DNA of 46,307 nucleotides from Anabaena sp. 4-3 (GTDB taxonomy: Bacteria; Cyanobacteriota; Cyanobacteriia; Cyanobacteriales; Nostocaceae). Of this stretch, positions 26,786-36,019 are shown in pieces (position 1 is the first letter of the stretch; every line of letters begins with the position of its first letter). The position numbers were made by a program, and so were the translations under genes. The stretch spans positions 91,229 through 137,535 of the forward strand of contig NZ_LUHJ01000033.1 in NCBI RefSeq assembly GCF_001597745.1, given 5' to 3'. The notes beneath the pieces were generated by a model. The model was not told the DNA's origin. It saw only the letters and a list, made by a program, of their open reading frames with translations, and did no database searches.

Positions 26786-27616
26786 GAAATCTCCTGCATA
26801 TAAATAGCTAATATCTGCGAAATTTGCCTATTTATCAATTATTTACCTGCTGAATCCATAGCCTTGATTTTTAACTATGAGCGTTTGCTTTTTCTTGTGT
26901 GTTGAAACTTTAGAGTTCCCCTGGCATCTAGATTTACCAGACACCAAGCCTGATTTTGTCTGGTGGAAATTTAGTCTCGGCTAATAGTTGCAAATAGTTT
27001 CACGCCTTGGAAATTCTAAGTTTAATATCCCAGTTTATATCTTTGTCTTTAGCTTGTTTTAGGGATCAGAATTATTTGACTTTACTTTTTATTACATCTT
27101 GAAAGATTTAGCGATTTGGGGATTTTCTCAACTTAATATTTTGGCAATCCGTTACTCAGGCAATTTTTTCAGAATTCTTGATGATATTCCCGGCTATTTG
27201 CATCAATGTATCTTAAATTAACAGGCGATCGCTCAGAACATCACTCAATTTTTATAACAAACACCTTAAATTCCGATACACTTGTACATATTTAGCAACA
27301 TAATCAAGGTAGTGGGGGTGTAGTCACACAGAAATCAACTTGTAGGGTGCGTGATAAAATCAGGATTCTTGTCTCTGACGCACTCTAGTCTATGTATTAC
27401 CTCATGATTAGCTGACAGTAGCGATTAGCCACGAGATGAAATTATTCCCAGCATTTGTATGAATATAGGCGTGTGCGTCTACACTATGCTGCGAGTCAAG
27501 GCACTTTTTTTGCCATGTAACGTCTTTTGTCAGCAGACCAATAGTAAAGTTTAGTTACAAAACTAAAATTATCGTTATTTAGATTACAAACATATTTCTG
27601 GTGTAGGAGCCAAATT
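26786..27616. other. Long intergenic region between divergent pntA1 and DUF2808 genes
   Basis: About 830 bases without a supported gene. It holds an inverted repeat ACCAGACA (26936-26943) and TGTCTGGT (26957-26964), a palindromic element TAGGGTGCGT...ACGCACTCTA at 27343-27387 related in its ends to the elements at 2648 and 33436, and one HIP1 octamer near 27224. The final AT-rich 80 bases lead into the DUF2808 gene. Confidence 0.65.
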
Positions 27617-28123
27617 ATGCGACGCTTACTTTCTACCTTAGCTTTGACAGCCTGTGTAATGACTGCTTTACCTACGACCTTAGCACACGCTCAGGGATTT
27701 GTACTGTTTAGCGGTGTTAAGCGGGAAAATCAACTGCCATTCAGGTTTGATTTTGGTGGACAGAGGAATGGTATAGATAGATACATCTTACGTGTTCCTG
27801 CCGAAAAGATGAAATTGGCAGTGGCTCAATTTGCTGTCAGCTATCCTGACTACTATAAAGGTACTTTTGACCCTGAAAAAATAGAAGTCAGAGTTAGAGG
27901 TAAGAAAGTACCCCTATCTGAAGTTAAATGGAATAGAGAAGGCGGTTTAATTGAGATTTTCCCCGAAGAACCAGTCCCAGCAGGTAGCAGAGTAGAGTTA
28001 GTGTTTTCTAACGTGCAGAATCCCGCCTTTGGTGGAACGTATTATTTTAGATGTCAAGTTCTCTTTACTGGAGATGTGCCATTACTGCGTTCCCTTGGGA
28101 CGTGGATTCTCACTATTAATTAA
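27617..28123 (+). CDS. DUF2808 exported protein
   Basis: A 168-residue protein of the DUF2808 family, mostly found in cyanobacteria and of unknown function. A signal peptide ends near AHA-QG (about residue 25). The mature part is beta-rich with the family blocks YILRVPAEKMKLAVAQFAVSYPDYY and VRGKKVPLSEVKW, and ends QVLFTGDVPLLRSLGTWILTIN. GGAGC precedes the ATG. The stop is followed at once by an AGTCATT heptamer array. Confidence 0.9.
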   Translation: MRRLLSTLALTACVMTALPTTLAHAQGFVLFSGVKRENQLPFRFDFGGQRNGIDRYILRVPAEKMKLAVAQFAVSYPDYYKGTFDPEKIEVRVRGKKVPLSEVKWNREGGLIEIFPEEPVPAGSRVELVFSNVQNPAFGGTYYFRCQVLFTGDVPLLRSLGTWILTIN

Positions 28124-28161
28124 GTCATTAGTCATTAGTTATTAGTCATTAGTCATTAGTT
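28124..28161. repeat. AGTCATT heptamer array after the DUF2808 gene
   Basis: Five AGTCATT-type units (one is AGTTATT) begin at the base after the stop codon. It is the same heptamer as at pyrF and the HhH gene, but here it borders a 3' end. Confidence 0.9.
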
Positions 28162-28302
28162 TCTCTCCTCCGCTTCTCCTCTTCCCCTGCTCCCTCATCT
28201 CTTGGGTCGATTTGTGACTCATGACTCTGGACTATTAAACATCAACAGTGATATAGTTTTAGATTGTGACTTTTTATTAAAACGACCTAACAGGAGAACA
28301 GT

Positions 28303-28437
28303 ATGCAGAGAACCTTGGGTGGAACAAATCGCAAGAGAAAAAGAACTTCTGGTTTCCGTGCCAGAATGCGTACACCAGACGGCAGAAACGTCATTAGAGC
28401 TAGACGCAAGAAAGGACGGCATCGTTTGAGCGTATAG
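28303..28437 (+). CDS. rpmH: 50S ribosomal protein L34
   Basis: A 44-residue basic protein that reads [20 protein letters not shown], then [20 protein letters not shown] and RLSV, a full L34. The ATG has CAGGAGA upstream at about eight bases. It is followed 25 bases later by rnpA, the standard bacterial order near the origin-proximal rpmH-rnpA cluster, although dnaA is not seen here. Confidence 0.97.
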   Translation: MQRTLGGTNRKRKRTSGFRARMRTPDGRNVIRARRKKGRHRLSV

Positions 28438-28462
28438 GGAATTTTAGGCGAAAAGAACATCT

Positions 28463-28885
28463 GTGGCCTTGCCCAAAGCACATCGATTAAAGTCCCGCCA
28501 AGATTTTCAGGCAGTTTTCCGGGAAGGAATTCGGCGTTATAGCTTTCATTTCACATTGAGGGCTTTAAAACCGTCACCTTCCACAGCATTTTCTGAGGAT
28601 ACTGCCACCAAAATCTCACCAGCAGGTGAAGTGCAGCCTCTCCCATGCACCAAAATGGGAATTTCTATCAGCACCAAAGTCAGCAAAAAAGCAGTGGTGC
28701 GTAATCGCATTAAACGGCAAATTGCGGCAGCGTTGCATCAATTATTGCCAAAAATAGCTCCTGGCTGGAAATTAGTGGTAATTGTCAAACCAACAGCCGC
28801 AGAATCTAAGTGCGTAAGCCAACAATTTCTGCAAGAATTAGAGCAGTTGTTGGCACAAACTGAGGTATTAAATGGGCATTCGTGA
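28463..28885 (+). CDS. rnpA: Ribonuclease P protein component
   Basis: Protein subunit of RNase P, which matures the 5' ends of tRNAs with the catalytic RNA. GTG start, 140 residues. The N-terminal MALPKAHRLKSRQDFQAVFREG binds the RNA; the signature KKAVVRNRIKRQI is the RNR motif near residues 75-88. Compared with the common length of about 115-125, there is an insertion around residues 35-62 (PSPSTAFSEDTATKISPAGE), rich in Ser, Thr and Pro. It overlaps the next gene by 14 bases. Confidence 0.96.
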   Translation: MALPKAHRLKSRQDFQAVFREGIRRYSFHFTLRALKPSPSTAFSEDTATKISPAGEVQPLPCTKMGISISTKVSKKAVVRNRIKRQIAAALHQLLPKIAPGWKLVVIVKPTAAESKCVSQQFLQELEQLLAQTEVLNGHS

Positions 28886-29255
28886 AGAGATTTATTATGA
28901 AGGCGGCCCCCATATTGGGGATCTGATTTTGAATATACTAATTGGCTTCACCGTTGTCGGGATACCATTGACAGTAGGGGCAATTGTCAGAGCCTTGTGG
29001 TTGCGTTACCGCATCACTAATCGCAGAATATCTGTAACAGGTGGATGGATGGGACGCGATCGCACTGACATCATTTACACAGAAATTGTCAAAATTGTCA
29101 AAGTTCCCCGTGGTGTAGGTATTTGGGGGGATATGGTAGTTACTTTAAGAAATGGTAGCCGTCTGGAAATGCGGGCAGTTCCCAAATTCCGCGAAGTTTA
29201 TGACTATATCAATGAAAAAGTGACTGCGAAAAATCCCCAATTTACGGCGCAGTAG
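28872..29255 (+). CDS. PH-domain (bacterial PH-like) membrane-associated protein
   Basis: A 127-residue protein with one hydrophobic segment (about residues 13-40, LILNILIGFTVVGIPLTVGAIVRALWL) followed by a bacterial pleckstrin-homology-like domain: YRITNRRISVTGGWMGRDRTDIIYTEIVKIVKVPRG. The gene overlaps rnpA by 14 bases and precedes yidC, the place where yidD sits in many bacteria. In cyanobacteria this small protein is a regular member of the cluster. Its role is not known; association with the insertase is inferred from position. Confidence 0.88.
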   Translation: MGIREEIYYEGGPHIGDLILNILIGFTVVGIPLTVGAIVRALWLRYRITNRRISVTGGWMGRDRTDIIYTEIVKIVKVPRGVGIWGDMVVTLRNGSRLEMRAVPKFREVYDYINEKVTAKNPQFTAQ

Positions 29256-29382
29256 GGAATAGGGAATAGGGGAGAAGAGGGAGGCAGCCGTGTGGGCGGG
29301 TTTCCCGACTTGAGCGGACTGCCGTGAGCAGGGGAGATTTTTCCCCAGAATTCTTGAATTTTGAATTTTGAATTTTGAATTG
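29256..29382. repeat. Repeat-filled spacer between the PH gene and yidC
   Basis: Contains GGGAATA-type repeats (29255-29272), an imperfect hairpin from GGCAGCCG (about 29283) to CGGACTGCC (about 29316-29324), and TTTTGAAT octamers (about 29354-29382) followed by a CCCCAGT unit. Confidence 0.75.
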
Positions 29383-29465
29383 ATTTGTCCCCAGTCCCCA
29401 ATCCCCCTTTTTTAGATAGATTAGACTCAGATCAATTTACAGTAACTCAGGTTGAATTCAGAATA

Positions 29466-30608
29466 ATGGATTTTGGTATCGGGTTTCTCTCGAACAACGT
29501 AATGCTGCCAATCATAGACTTGTTCTATGGTATAGTGCCTAGCTATGGATTGGCGATCGTTGCCTTGACATTGATCATCCGCTTTGCGCTCTACCCCCTG
29601 AGTGCTGGCTCAATTCGCAATATGCGGCGGATGCGAATTGTTCAACCTCTGATGCAAAAGCGGATGGCAGAAGTTAAAGAACGTTATAAGGACGACCCGC
29701 AAAAGCAGCAGGAAGAAATGATGAACGTGCAGAAGGAATTCGGCAACCCCTTAGCGGGATGTTTGCCTCTCCTGTTGCAAATGCCAGTCCTGTTGGCACT
29801 GTTTGCCACCTTGCGGGGTTCGCCGTTTGCTGGCGTTAACTATTCTGTTAACCTGCAAATTTTACCCGCCGAACAAATCGAACGAATTCAACCCCAAGCC
29901 TTCGCTACTCCTCCTCAGAACATTTATGTCGCTGACGGGGAACACGTAAAAGTCACCGCTATTCTACCTAGTGGTAACAAATTAAGCGTTGGTGAAAACA
30001 CTAAGATTCAATACCAAACCCTCGAAGGTAAACCTTTCCAGGCTCTACTAGCAGAACACCCAGAAACTCAGTTAGTCCCTGATTGGAAAGTTACCAAAGG
30101 CGAAGATAGGGTCAAAATCGATGCTGAAGGCAATATAGAAGCCTTACAGCCTGGAGATGTCACAATTCAGGGTACAATTCCTGGTTTGGCAGCAGATAAA
30201 GGATTCCTGTTTATTGATGCCTTGGGCAGAGTTGGAGCGATCGACCCAGATGGTGTTGTCCATTGGGATATTGTAGCCATGATTGTCTTTTTTGGCATCA
30301 GCCTTTACGTTAGCCAAATCCTTTCCGGGCAGAACTCCAGTGGCGGCAACCCACAACAAGATACTGTCAACAAAATCACCCCTGTAATCTTTTCTGGGAT
30401 GTTCTTGTTCTTCCCCTTGCCAGCCGGGGTTTTGATGTATATGGTGATTGGAAATATTTTCCAAACCCTACAAACTTACATCCTCTCTCGTGAACCCTTA
30501 CCAGAGGAACTACAAAAAATTGTAGCCTCTCAGGAAAAACAAACCGTGGCAGAACAAAAGACATTACCTTTTGAGCCAAAAAGTTCCAAGAAAAAGACCG
30601 CAGGTTAA
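29466..30608 (+). CDS. yidC: YidC/Oxa1/Alb3 membrane protein insertase
   Basis: Inserts and folds membrane proteins, alone or with Sec, in plasma and thylakoid membranes. The ATG at 29466 ([11 protein letters not shown]) is chosen; a longer reading to 29385 encodes repeat DNA. From there 380 residues. The first conserved helix is near residues 20-45 with the catalytic-groove arginine in [13 protein letters not shown], then a charged cytoplasmic hairpin ([20 protein letters not shown]), then [20 protein letters not shown]. About residues 125-270 form a long non-membrane insert with a Big-like beta segment ([21 protein letters not shown]). The final helices are near 270-345. Confidence 0.95.
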   Translation: MDFGIGFLSNNVMLPIIDLFYGIVPSYGLAIVALTLIIRFALYPLSAGSIRNMRRMRIVQPLMQKRMAEVKERYKDDPQKQQEEMMNVQKEFGNPLAGCLPLLLQMPVLLALFATLRGSPFAGVNYSVNLQILPAEQIERIQPQAFATPPQNIYVADGEHVKVTAILPSGNKLSVGENTKIQYQTLEGKPFQALLAEHPETQLVPDWKVTKGEDRVKIDAEGNIEALQPGDVTIQGTIPGLAADKGFLFIDALGRVGAIDPDGVVHWDIVAMIVFFGISLYVSQILSGQNSSGGNPQQDTVNKITPVIFSGMFLFFPLPAGVLMYMVIGNIFQTLQTYILSREPLPEELQKIVASQEKQTVAEQKTLPFEPKSSKKKTAG

Positions 30609-30611
30609 TAG

Positions 30612-31136
30612 ATGAGCAATATTCCCATGCAACGAGGTCAGCAGTGGCTAAAGTCACTGCTGGAACTCACTGGGATATCAGCTGAGATTCGTGGTAGTGT
30701 AGAAGCTACCGATTCTTCAGAAGAAGATTCCCCAGAGGTAGATAGTTACTGGTTAATCATTGACGAAGCTAACTTGACCCCAGAACAAATTCATACTTTG
30801 ATTGGTGCTGATGGGTCTGTGTTAGATGCAATTCAGTATTTGGCTAATTCGACGCTGAATATCAACCAACCCCAGGAAACGCAAGGTTCCTACACTGTAG
30901 AGTTAAATGGTTATCGCGTTAAAAGACAAGCCGAAATTCAAGCTATAGCCGAAGCAGCCGCCGAGGAAGTGCGTTTAACTGGTCAAGAGGTGGAAATTAA
31001 ATCCTTAAGTTCTGCTGAACGGCGGTTAGTGCATAGCTACTTTCAAGAAATGAGCGATTTAGAAACCTTTAGCCGTGGGAAAGAACCCCATCGTCATTTG
31101 GTGGTGCGTCCGGTTGCAGTTGATGGTCATGAATAG
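30612..31136 (+). CDS. khpB: KhpB/Jag-type RNA-binding protein (KH plus R3H)
   Basis: A 174-residue RNA-binding protein with a KH-II domain (about residues 45-95, LIGADGSVLDAIQYLANSTLN is the GxxG loop region) and an R3H domain (about 115-172, LSSAERRLVHSYFQEM and EPHRHLVVRP). It lacks the N-terminal Jag domain seen in Firmicutes and has instead a short acidic stretch. It begins three bases after the yidC stop codon, so the two are cotranscribed. Homologues affect cell envelope gene expression through RNA; the target here is unknown. Confidence 0.92.
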   Translation: MSNIPMQRGQQWLKSLLELTGISAEIRGSVEATDSSEEDSPEVDSYWLIIDEANLTPEQIHTLIGADGSVLDAIQYLANSTLNINQPQETQGSYTVELNGYRVKRQAEIQAIAEAAAEEVRLTGQEVEIKSLSSAERRLVHSYFQEMSDLETFSRGKEPHRHLVVRPVAVDGHE

Positions 31137-31246
31137 CTCACTCAAGATAGAATATTTGTTCTTTCTAAGAGCTAAACTATAGATGGATTGTCAGCAGGAT
31201 AGCTGATAATTGTGATAAGTTTTCGTGATGATATTTCACAAATCCT

Positions 31247-31756
31247 ATGGACGCAATTTTTATTCCGCAGCTAACTAAAGCCCCGGAGCGTACCGAGGAA
31301 ATTCAAGTTAAAGAATTTCTGCCTGGGCTAGAAACATTAACACCAGTTCGCGGTCGCGTCCGCGTCCAGCATCATGGTAATTATCTGGATGTGTCGGCTC
31401 AGGCAGAAGCTATTATTACTTGTACTTGTAATCGCTGCTTAAACAATTACAATCACCGTTTGCTGGTGAATGCTCAGGAAGTTATCTGGTTAGATGAGGC
31501 GGCAAATGAAGAGCAAGATTTGCCTTTAGAAAGGGAAGTGGCTATGGAAGATTTGGTGGAAACTTTATCTCCCAATGGTTATTTTTATCCGAGTGAATGG
31601 TTATATGAGCAGATGTGTTTGGAATTGCCTCAGCGTCAGTTATGTGATTTAAATTGTCCTGGTATTCTCAGCAGTGTGAATGAGGAGAGTGCAGAAACGC
31701 CTGTTGATAGTCGTTGGGCTGGTTTGGCGGCGTTGAAGAAGCAACTTCCGGGTTAG
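31247..31756 (+). CDS. YceD/DUF177 protein
   Basis: A 169-residue DUF177 protein, a family linked in other bacteria and plants to 23S ribosomal RNA metabolism and often placed before rpmF. Here it follows khpB by 110 bases. Blocks: LTPVRGRVRVQHHGNYLDVS, the cysteine pair TCTCNRCL, the acidic LDEAANEEQDLPLERE and the C-terminal CLELPQRQLCDLNCPG. The cysteines could bind a metal. No rpmF follows; an uma2-like gene lies downstream on the other strand. Confidence 0.9.
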   Translation: MDAIFIPQLTKAPERTEEIQVKEFLPGLETLTPVRGRVRVQHHGNYLDVSAQAEAIITCTCNRCLNNYNHRLLVNAQEVIWLDEAANEEQDLPLEREVAMEDLVETLSPNGYFYPSEWLYEQMCLELPQRQLCDLNCPGILSSVNEESAETPVDSRWAGLAALKKQLPG

Positions 31757-31812
31757 GTTTTGAGGTTTAGACCTATTGCATAAATACTTTCGTGTGGTGG
31801 AGTAATATTATT

Positions 31813-31886
31813 TGAAGGCTCGCGCATTCGCGGAGCGTCCCGCAGGGAAGGCGCATTCGCCGCAAGGCGTTCTCGCAGAGTAGGCG
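31813..31886. repeat. GC-rich GCGCATTCGC repeat cluster
   Basis: The decamer GCGCATTCGC occurs twice (31823-31832 and 31851-31860) within a GC-rich block that contrasts with AT-rich flanks, with GGAGCGTCCCGCAGGG between. It resembles dispersed palindromic repeats of Nostoc-like genomes. It lies between convergent genes. Confidence 0.8.
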
Positions 31887-31912
31887 CAAAGAAGAACGCA
31901 AAATTCAGTGGG

Positions 31913-32554
31913 CTAGATTTGCGTTCTTACCCACTTCCTAAATGACCTGAGTGTTGGGCTTCTACCTAATGTTTTACTCTGTTCATAAAACTGAGAAATT
32001 GCTTCTACAATTGGCAAGTTGGGAAATGTTGGGCTGATTTCTGACTCGATGTATTTGCCATCCCGAAGAATGTTGATTTGGAGTTTGTCTTTTTCATATC
32101 GCCACAGTTCCGGTACTCCTAATGCTTCGTAGGCTTCTAGTTGAGTTTTAGAGGTGACATCAACTTCAATTACTAAGTCGGGTGGGGGGTCAACTCTTAA
32201 GTCAATGCGCTCTTTACCAATCATTTTTGCATGATTTTGTATATAAAAAGAATCGTCAGGCTCTACACCACAACTCATATCTTCCCGTTTAAATGTGGTT
32301 GAACCAAAGCATTCACAATCAATTTCTAATTCTTCCAAAAGAATTTTTACCATATCACCAATGATGACTTTGGCTACTTCATGCTTTGGTAATGGCATTC
32401 TGATCTCCAACGTTCCCTGACTGTAAGCCAACCTAGTTGCACGATGTTCGCCAAGTTCCGCGAGAATTGCCTCAAATTCTTGCCAGCCAACATTCTGGAG
32501 TATGACTCTATGTCCTGGCGGTACACTTAATTGTCTGAATTGAAGTGTTACCAT
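31913..32554 (-). CDS. Uma2-family (DUF820) putative nuclease
   Basis: A second Uma2-family protein, about 213 residues, starting at the ATG at 32554. The active-site pattern is GVEPDDSFYIQN, then LVIEVDVTSKTQLEAYEALGVPELWRYEKD, giving the Asp, Glu and Lys of the PD-(D/E)xK-type fold. It differs strongly from the one at 20642 and is not a recent duplicate. No partner gene is evident. The C-terminal tail RSPTLRSFRKWVRTQI is basic. Confidence 0.9.
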   Translation of the reverse strand: MVTLQFRQLSVPPGHRVILQNVGWQEFEAILAELGEHRATRLAYSQGTLEIRMPLPKHEVAKVIIGDMVKILLEELEIDCECFGSTTFKREDMSCGVEPDDSFYIQNHAKMIGKERIDLRVDPPPDLVIEVDVTSKTQLEAYEALGVPELWRYEKDKLQINILRDGKYIESEISPTFPNLPIVEAISQFYEQSKTLGRSPTLRSFRKWVRTQI

Positions 32555-32601
32555 CACTAATTAATGAGATGATAAAAGTGATTATGGAACTATGCTAACA
32601 A

Positions 32602-33084
32602 TCAAATTGATGAGTTTTCATTAATATTTAATTCTTTTTGGATGAACTTTTGAAATTCTGGCAATCCTGTTTCACCCCATCTTTTTTTAAAAGCTTCTAG
32701 TCTTTTTATTTGATATGCCTTGCCACCTTGGGGAAGAGATTTAGCCTCAAAAAATCTGCCGACGCTGGGAGAATTATCCCAATTATCAGTTATCCAAATA
32801 ACTTGAACATTACGATATATATTAAATTCATTTTCAGATTTCATATCTTCATCATTAAGTTCATTATCAAGTACCTGAACAATGTGAGTGACTTTACCAA
32901 GCTGTCTTAGAATAATCATGTCACCTGCTGCTAGGTTATTAGCATTTTTTTGGTCTTTTCCATCTTTGTTTCTCCAATGCAATGCAAATTTCTCTCCTTT
33001 TTGAAATTGATATGCCCATTTCCCTCCCTCTTTTGGATAGAAAGCTTTAATGTTTTTTACCCACTGTAGTTGTTCGATATTCAT
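32602..33084 (-). CDS. Hypothetical protein, possibly PUA/EVE-like
   Basis: A 160-residue soluble protein starting at the ATG at 33084, with AAGGTG about eight bases upstream. The centre, LAAGDMIILRQLGKVTHIVQVLDNE, and VQVIWITDNWDNSP read like a small beta barrel of the PUA/EVE type, which binds modified bases in some restriction systems. This is only a resemblance. The C-terminal 50 residues are helical and basic (AYQIKRLEAFKKRWGETGLPEF). It follows, on the same strand, the promoter side of the second Uma2 gene, with about 50 bases between. Confidence 0.7.
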   Translation of the reverse strand: MNIEQLQWVKNIKAFYPKEGGKWAYQFQKGEKFALHWRNKDGKDQKNANNLAAGDMIILRQLGKVTHIVQVLDNELNDEDMKSENEFNIYRNVQVIWITDNWDNSPSVGRFFEAKSLPQGGKAYQIKRLEAFKKRWGETGLPEFQKFIQKELNINENSSI

Positions 33085-33117
33085 TGTCAGCACCTTAATC
33101 TTGGCAATATACATCAA

Positions 33118-33697
33118 TTATCTGTTTTTGATTTTATAGATTGCATTGATAATTTTACTGAAATTTTATAAATATTAGGTGAAGATAAACCTCGATTTGT
33201 AATTGCGATAATTCCTATTATTAATAAGATTTTATAATCTGGTTTTTTGCCAAGTATATAGACATATTTAGCATAAATTCTTTAGTGACAAAAACTAAAA
33301 TTTGAACACCAGATTACAGTTATGTAGCCGGGTATTGCAGCTTATTAAAATGGTGGTAAAACTATTATTTGTGGGTGAGCGATCGCACTTTAATCAAGGG
33401 AACACCAAAAAATAAATTATCCCAATCGACTTTTAGTAGGGTGCGTCAGTATGAATATTTTCTTGGTATAGTAGGGGCGGGTTCACAAATACCCTAGTTG
33501 AGCAATCTAAGATATTTATAAACCCGCCCCTACTGGGGTTTCCCGTACTGACGCACCCTGCATTTTGGATATTTTTTTATCTGGAAGTCTCCAAATATTG
33601 TGTACATAATCTAGTTTATTGCCCCAATCAAGAAATAGGAGTGACAATAACTGCCACTCCCAGGTTCGGAATAGAGGAAATATTTTGGCACTCAAGA
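33118..33697. other. Intergenic region containing a nested palindromic element
   Basis: About 580 bases with no supported gene. The first 320 are AT-rich. One HIP1 octamer lies near 33380. The rest is dominated by the nested repeat at 33436-33561. Confidence 0.7.
33436..33561. repeat. Nested palindromic element: GTAG...CTAC insert inside a GTGCGTCAG element
   Basis: Outer arms AGGGTGCGTCAGTA (33438-33451) and TACTGACGCACCCT (33546-33559) are perfectly complementary. Inside, GTAGGGGCGGGTT (33471-33483) and AACCCGCCCCTAC (33521-33533) form a second perfect 13-base stem. Without the 33470-33534 part the outer element matches the reverse complement of 2648-2711, including the exact 17-base core 33453-33469. 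Confidence 0.92.
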
Positions 33698-35740
33698 CTA
33701 TTTGCTGTTACCGTTACTAGCATTACCGTTACTAGCAAGTACACGTTCAGCTAGCTTGTCTGGGACTTCTTGCAGGTGGTCATATTCCCAGTGGAAAGAA
33801 CCAACGCCGAGAGTGAGCGATCGCAACTCTACAATAAAGTCGTGCATCTCGGCTTGTGGCAAGTAAGCAGAAACATTATCCCACCCTTGCCAATCATGTC
33901 TGCCTTCATAGCCTAAAATCTGACCCCGTTTACCACTCAACAGTTGCAACACTTTAGAGGTAAACTCGCTGGGTGTGGTCACTTCTACCCGCAAAATTGG
34001 CTCTAGGAGGGTGGGTTGCGCCTGGGGTATACCTGTTTGCATCGCTAAACGCGCAGCTTGCTTAAAGGCTTGTTCGGAACTATCAACGGTGTGATATGAA
34101 CCATTAGTCAGTGTCACCGCCACATCAACCATTGGGAAGCCTAAAGGCCCGTGTGTCAAAAACTCCCGCACTCCCATTTCTACGCCGGGAATATATTGTC
34201 TAGGAACTACACCACCAACAATAGTTTCCTTAAAGTTAAAGCCTTCGCCTCGTGGTAGGGGTTGAATGTCTAGGTACACATCCCCAAATTGTCCATGACC
34301 GCCGCTTTGATGCTTATAGCGTCCATGCACTGCGTTTACAGGTTTGCGAATGGTTTCTTTATAAGGTACTTGTGGCAGGTGGGTAGACATGGGTAAGTTA
34401 TATTTGCGGCGCAGTCTGTCTAAAGCGACTTGCAAATGAATCTCACCTTGTCCCCAAAGAATCACTTCGTGGGTGTCGCCGTGTTGTTCCCAAACTAAGG
34501 AGGGGTCTTCTTCTAATAACTTAGTAATGGCGGCACTCAATTTTACTTCATCGTTGCGCTTTTCTGGAGTAATGGCCAGGGCATACACTGGCTCTAACTG
34601 TTCCGCTTTCGGTAATTCCGGCGGACGTTCTGTAGAGATGATATCCCCAGTTTTAATTCCTTCTAATCGACTCAATGCGACAATTTCACCAGCAGCAACT
34701 TCATTGACTGACTGTTGCTGTTGTCCCATCAAGCGATAAATTCCACCAGTCCGCACACCGTTGAGGACTATACCATCAGTTAATTTGCCTTGCCAAACCC
34801 GCACGAGGGAGAGTTTACCACCTTGGGGAGTGTAATAGGTTTTTAAAACTTGGGCTATGGGTGTATTGCTGGGTTTACCTTTGAGGCGACGTTGGGCGGT
34901 GGCTTCTGGTTCTGGTGCTTCCCGTAGCAGCGCATCTAATAGCGGTCTGACACCATAATCTTGTTCGGCGACACCAAAGAAGACGGGGACTACTAAATCA
35001 GCCCCTAATTCCATTTTTAAATCTGTGAGAATTTCTTCTTGGGGTGGTTCAATGTCTTCTAAAAGTTCTTCGAGTAAATGATCATCAAAATCTGCTAAAG
35101 CTTCGAGCATTTCGGCTCTAGCTGTATGTTCTTCTGCTTTTAAATCTTCGGGGAAAGGAATCGGATCTGCTGGTGCGCCGGGATGATATTGATAGGCTTG
35201 TTCGCTCACCATGTCAATAAAGCCTGTCAATTGTTCCCCTTGCATGATGGGGTATTGGTGGGCTACCAATGGACGACTAGAAACGGCTTTGAGGGCGTGT
35301 AATGTTTCTAGGACATGGATATTGGCTCTATCCATTTTATTCACAAAGACAAGATGGGGAATTTCCCAGTCGTCTAGGAATTTAAATAAAGGCGCAAGTG
35401 TGAGGACGCGATCGCGAATTGGTTCGCAGACTACAATTGCTGCATCCACCCCTATTAAAGCGTTATATGTTTCTTGAGTGAATTCTACACTGCCGGGACA
35501 GTCAAGAAAAGTAAAGCGTGTACCCTCATACTCTGTGCAAGCTGTACTCACTTCTACACTCATGCGGCGATCGCGTGCTTCTGCTGCACTATCACCGATT
35601 GTGTTACCATCCTTAACGCTGCCTTTGCGAGAAATCGCTCCCGTAACAGATAACAAACTTTCTAATAATGTTGTTTTTCCACTTAAATAAGGGCCGACAA
35701 TGGCAACATTCCGCGAACTTGATATGACTTTTTCGCTCAT
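33698..35740 (-). CDS. Elongation factor G-like GTPase (EF-G2 type)
   Basis: A 680-residue paralogue of translation elongation factor G. G1 is GPYLSGKTTLL, G3 is DCPG, and G4 is NKMD; domains II to V follow with QLEPVYALAITPEKRNDEVKL and GVREFLTHGPLGFPMVDVAVTL. The group is distinct from canonical FusA (it lacks the usual GHVDHGK-like G1), and its role is not known; it may act in ribosome recycling or under stress. GGAGG precedes the ATG. The C-terminus ends in a short Asn/Gly/Ser tail made by two ASNGN units, encoded by a 15-base tandem repeat. Confidence 0.93.
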   Translation of the reverse strand: MSEKVISSSRNVAIVGPYLSGKTTLLESLLSVTGAISRKGSVKDGNTIGDSAAEARDRRMSVEVSTACTEYEGTRFTFLDCPGSVEFTQETYNALIGVDAAIVVCEPIRDRVLTLAPLFKFLDDWEIPHLVFVNKMDRANIHVLETLHALKAVSSRPLVAHQYPIMQGEQLTGFIDMVSEQAYQYHPGAPADPIPFPEDLKAEEHTARAEMLEALADFDDHLLEELLEDIEPPQEEILTDLKMELGADLVVPVFFGVAEQDYGVRPLLDALLREAPEPEATAQRRLKGKPSNTPIAQVLKTYYTPQGGKLSLVRVWQGKLTDGIVLNGVRTGGIYRLMGQQQQSVNEVAAGEIVALSRLEGIKTGDIISTERPPELPKAEQLEPVYALAITPEKRNDEVKLSAAITKLLEEDPSLVWEQHGDTHEVILWGQGEIHLQVALDRLRRKYNLPMSTHLPQVPYKETIRKPVNAVHGRYKHQSGGHGQFGDVYLDIQPLPRGEGFNFKETIVGGVVPRQYIPGVEMGVREFLTHGPLGFPMVDVAVTLTNGSYHTVDSSEQAFKQAARLAMQTGIPQAQPTLLEPILRVEVTTPSEFTSKVLQLLSGKRGQILGYEGRHDWQGWDNVSAYLPQAEMHDFIVELRSLTLGVGSFHWEYDHLQEVPDKLAERVLASNGNASNGNSK

Positions 35741-36019
35741 AAAACCTCCCTTGCAGTAAGTCTCTCTTACCGCATAGCCCTGTTTTTTGCAGGGGTTGAA
35801 TAATTGTTCTGTTGCTGAAGTATTATCACCCCTTTAATTTGTAATTATCCTCTGTTTAATTCAAGGCTAAAAAAATTGTAGCGTCTCGTAAGATTTACCT
35901 TAAGAACTGTTAAGTAACACAAACTTTATTATTAATTACAAAATTTTTGTTAAAAAATAATTATTTACAAAAGTTTTTATGAATAACAGTCACAGCAATG
36001 TGTGGGAGTGAATACAACA

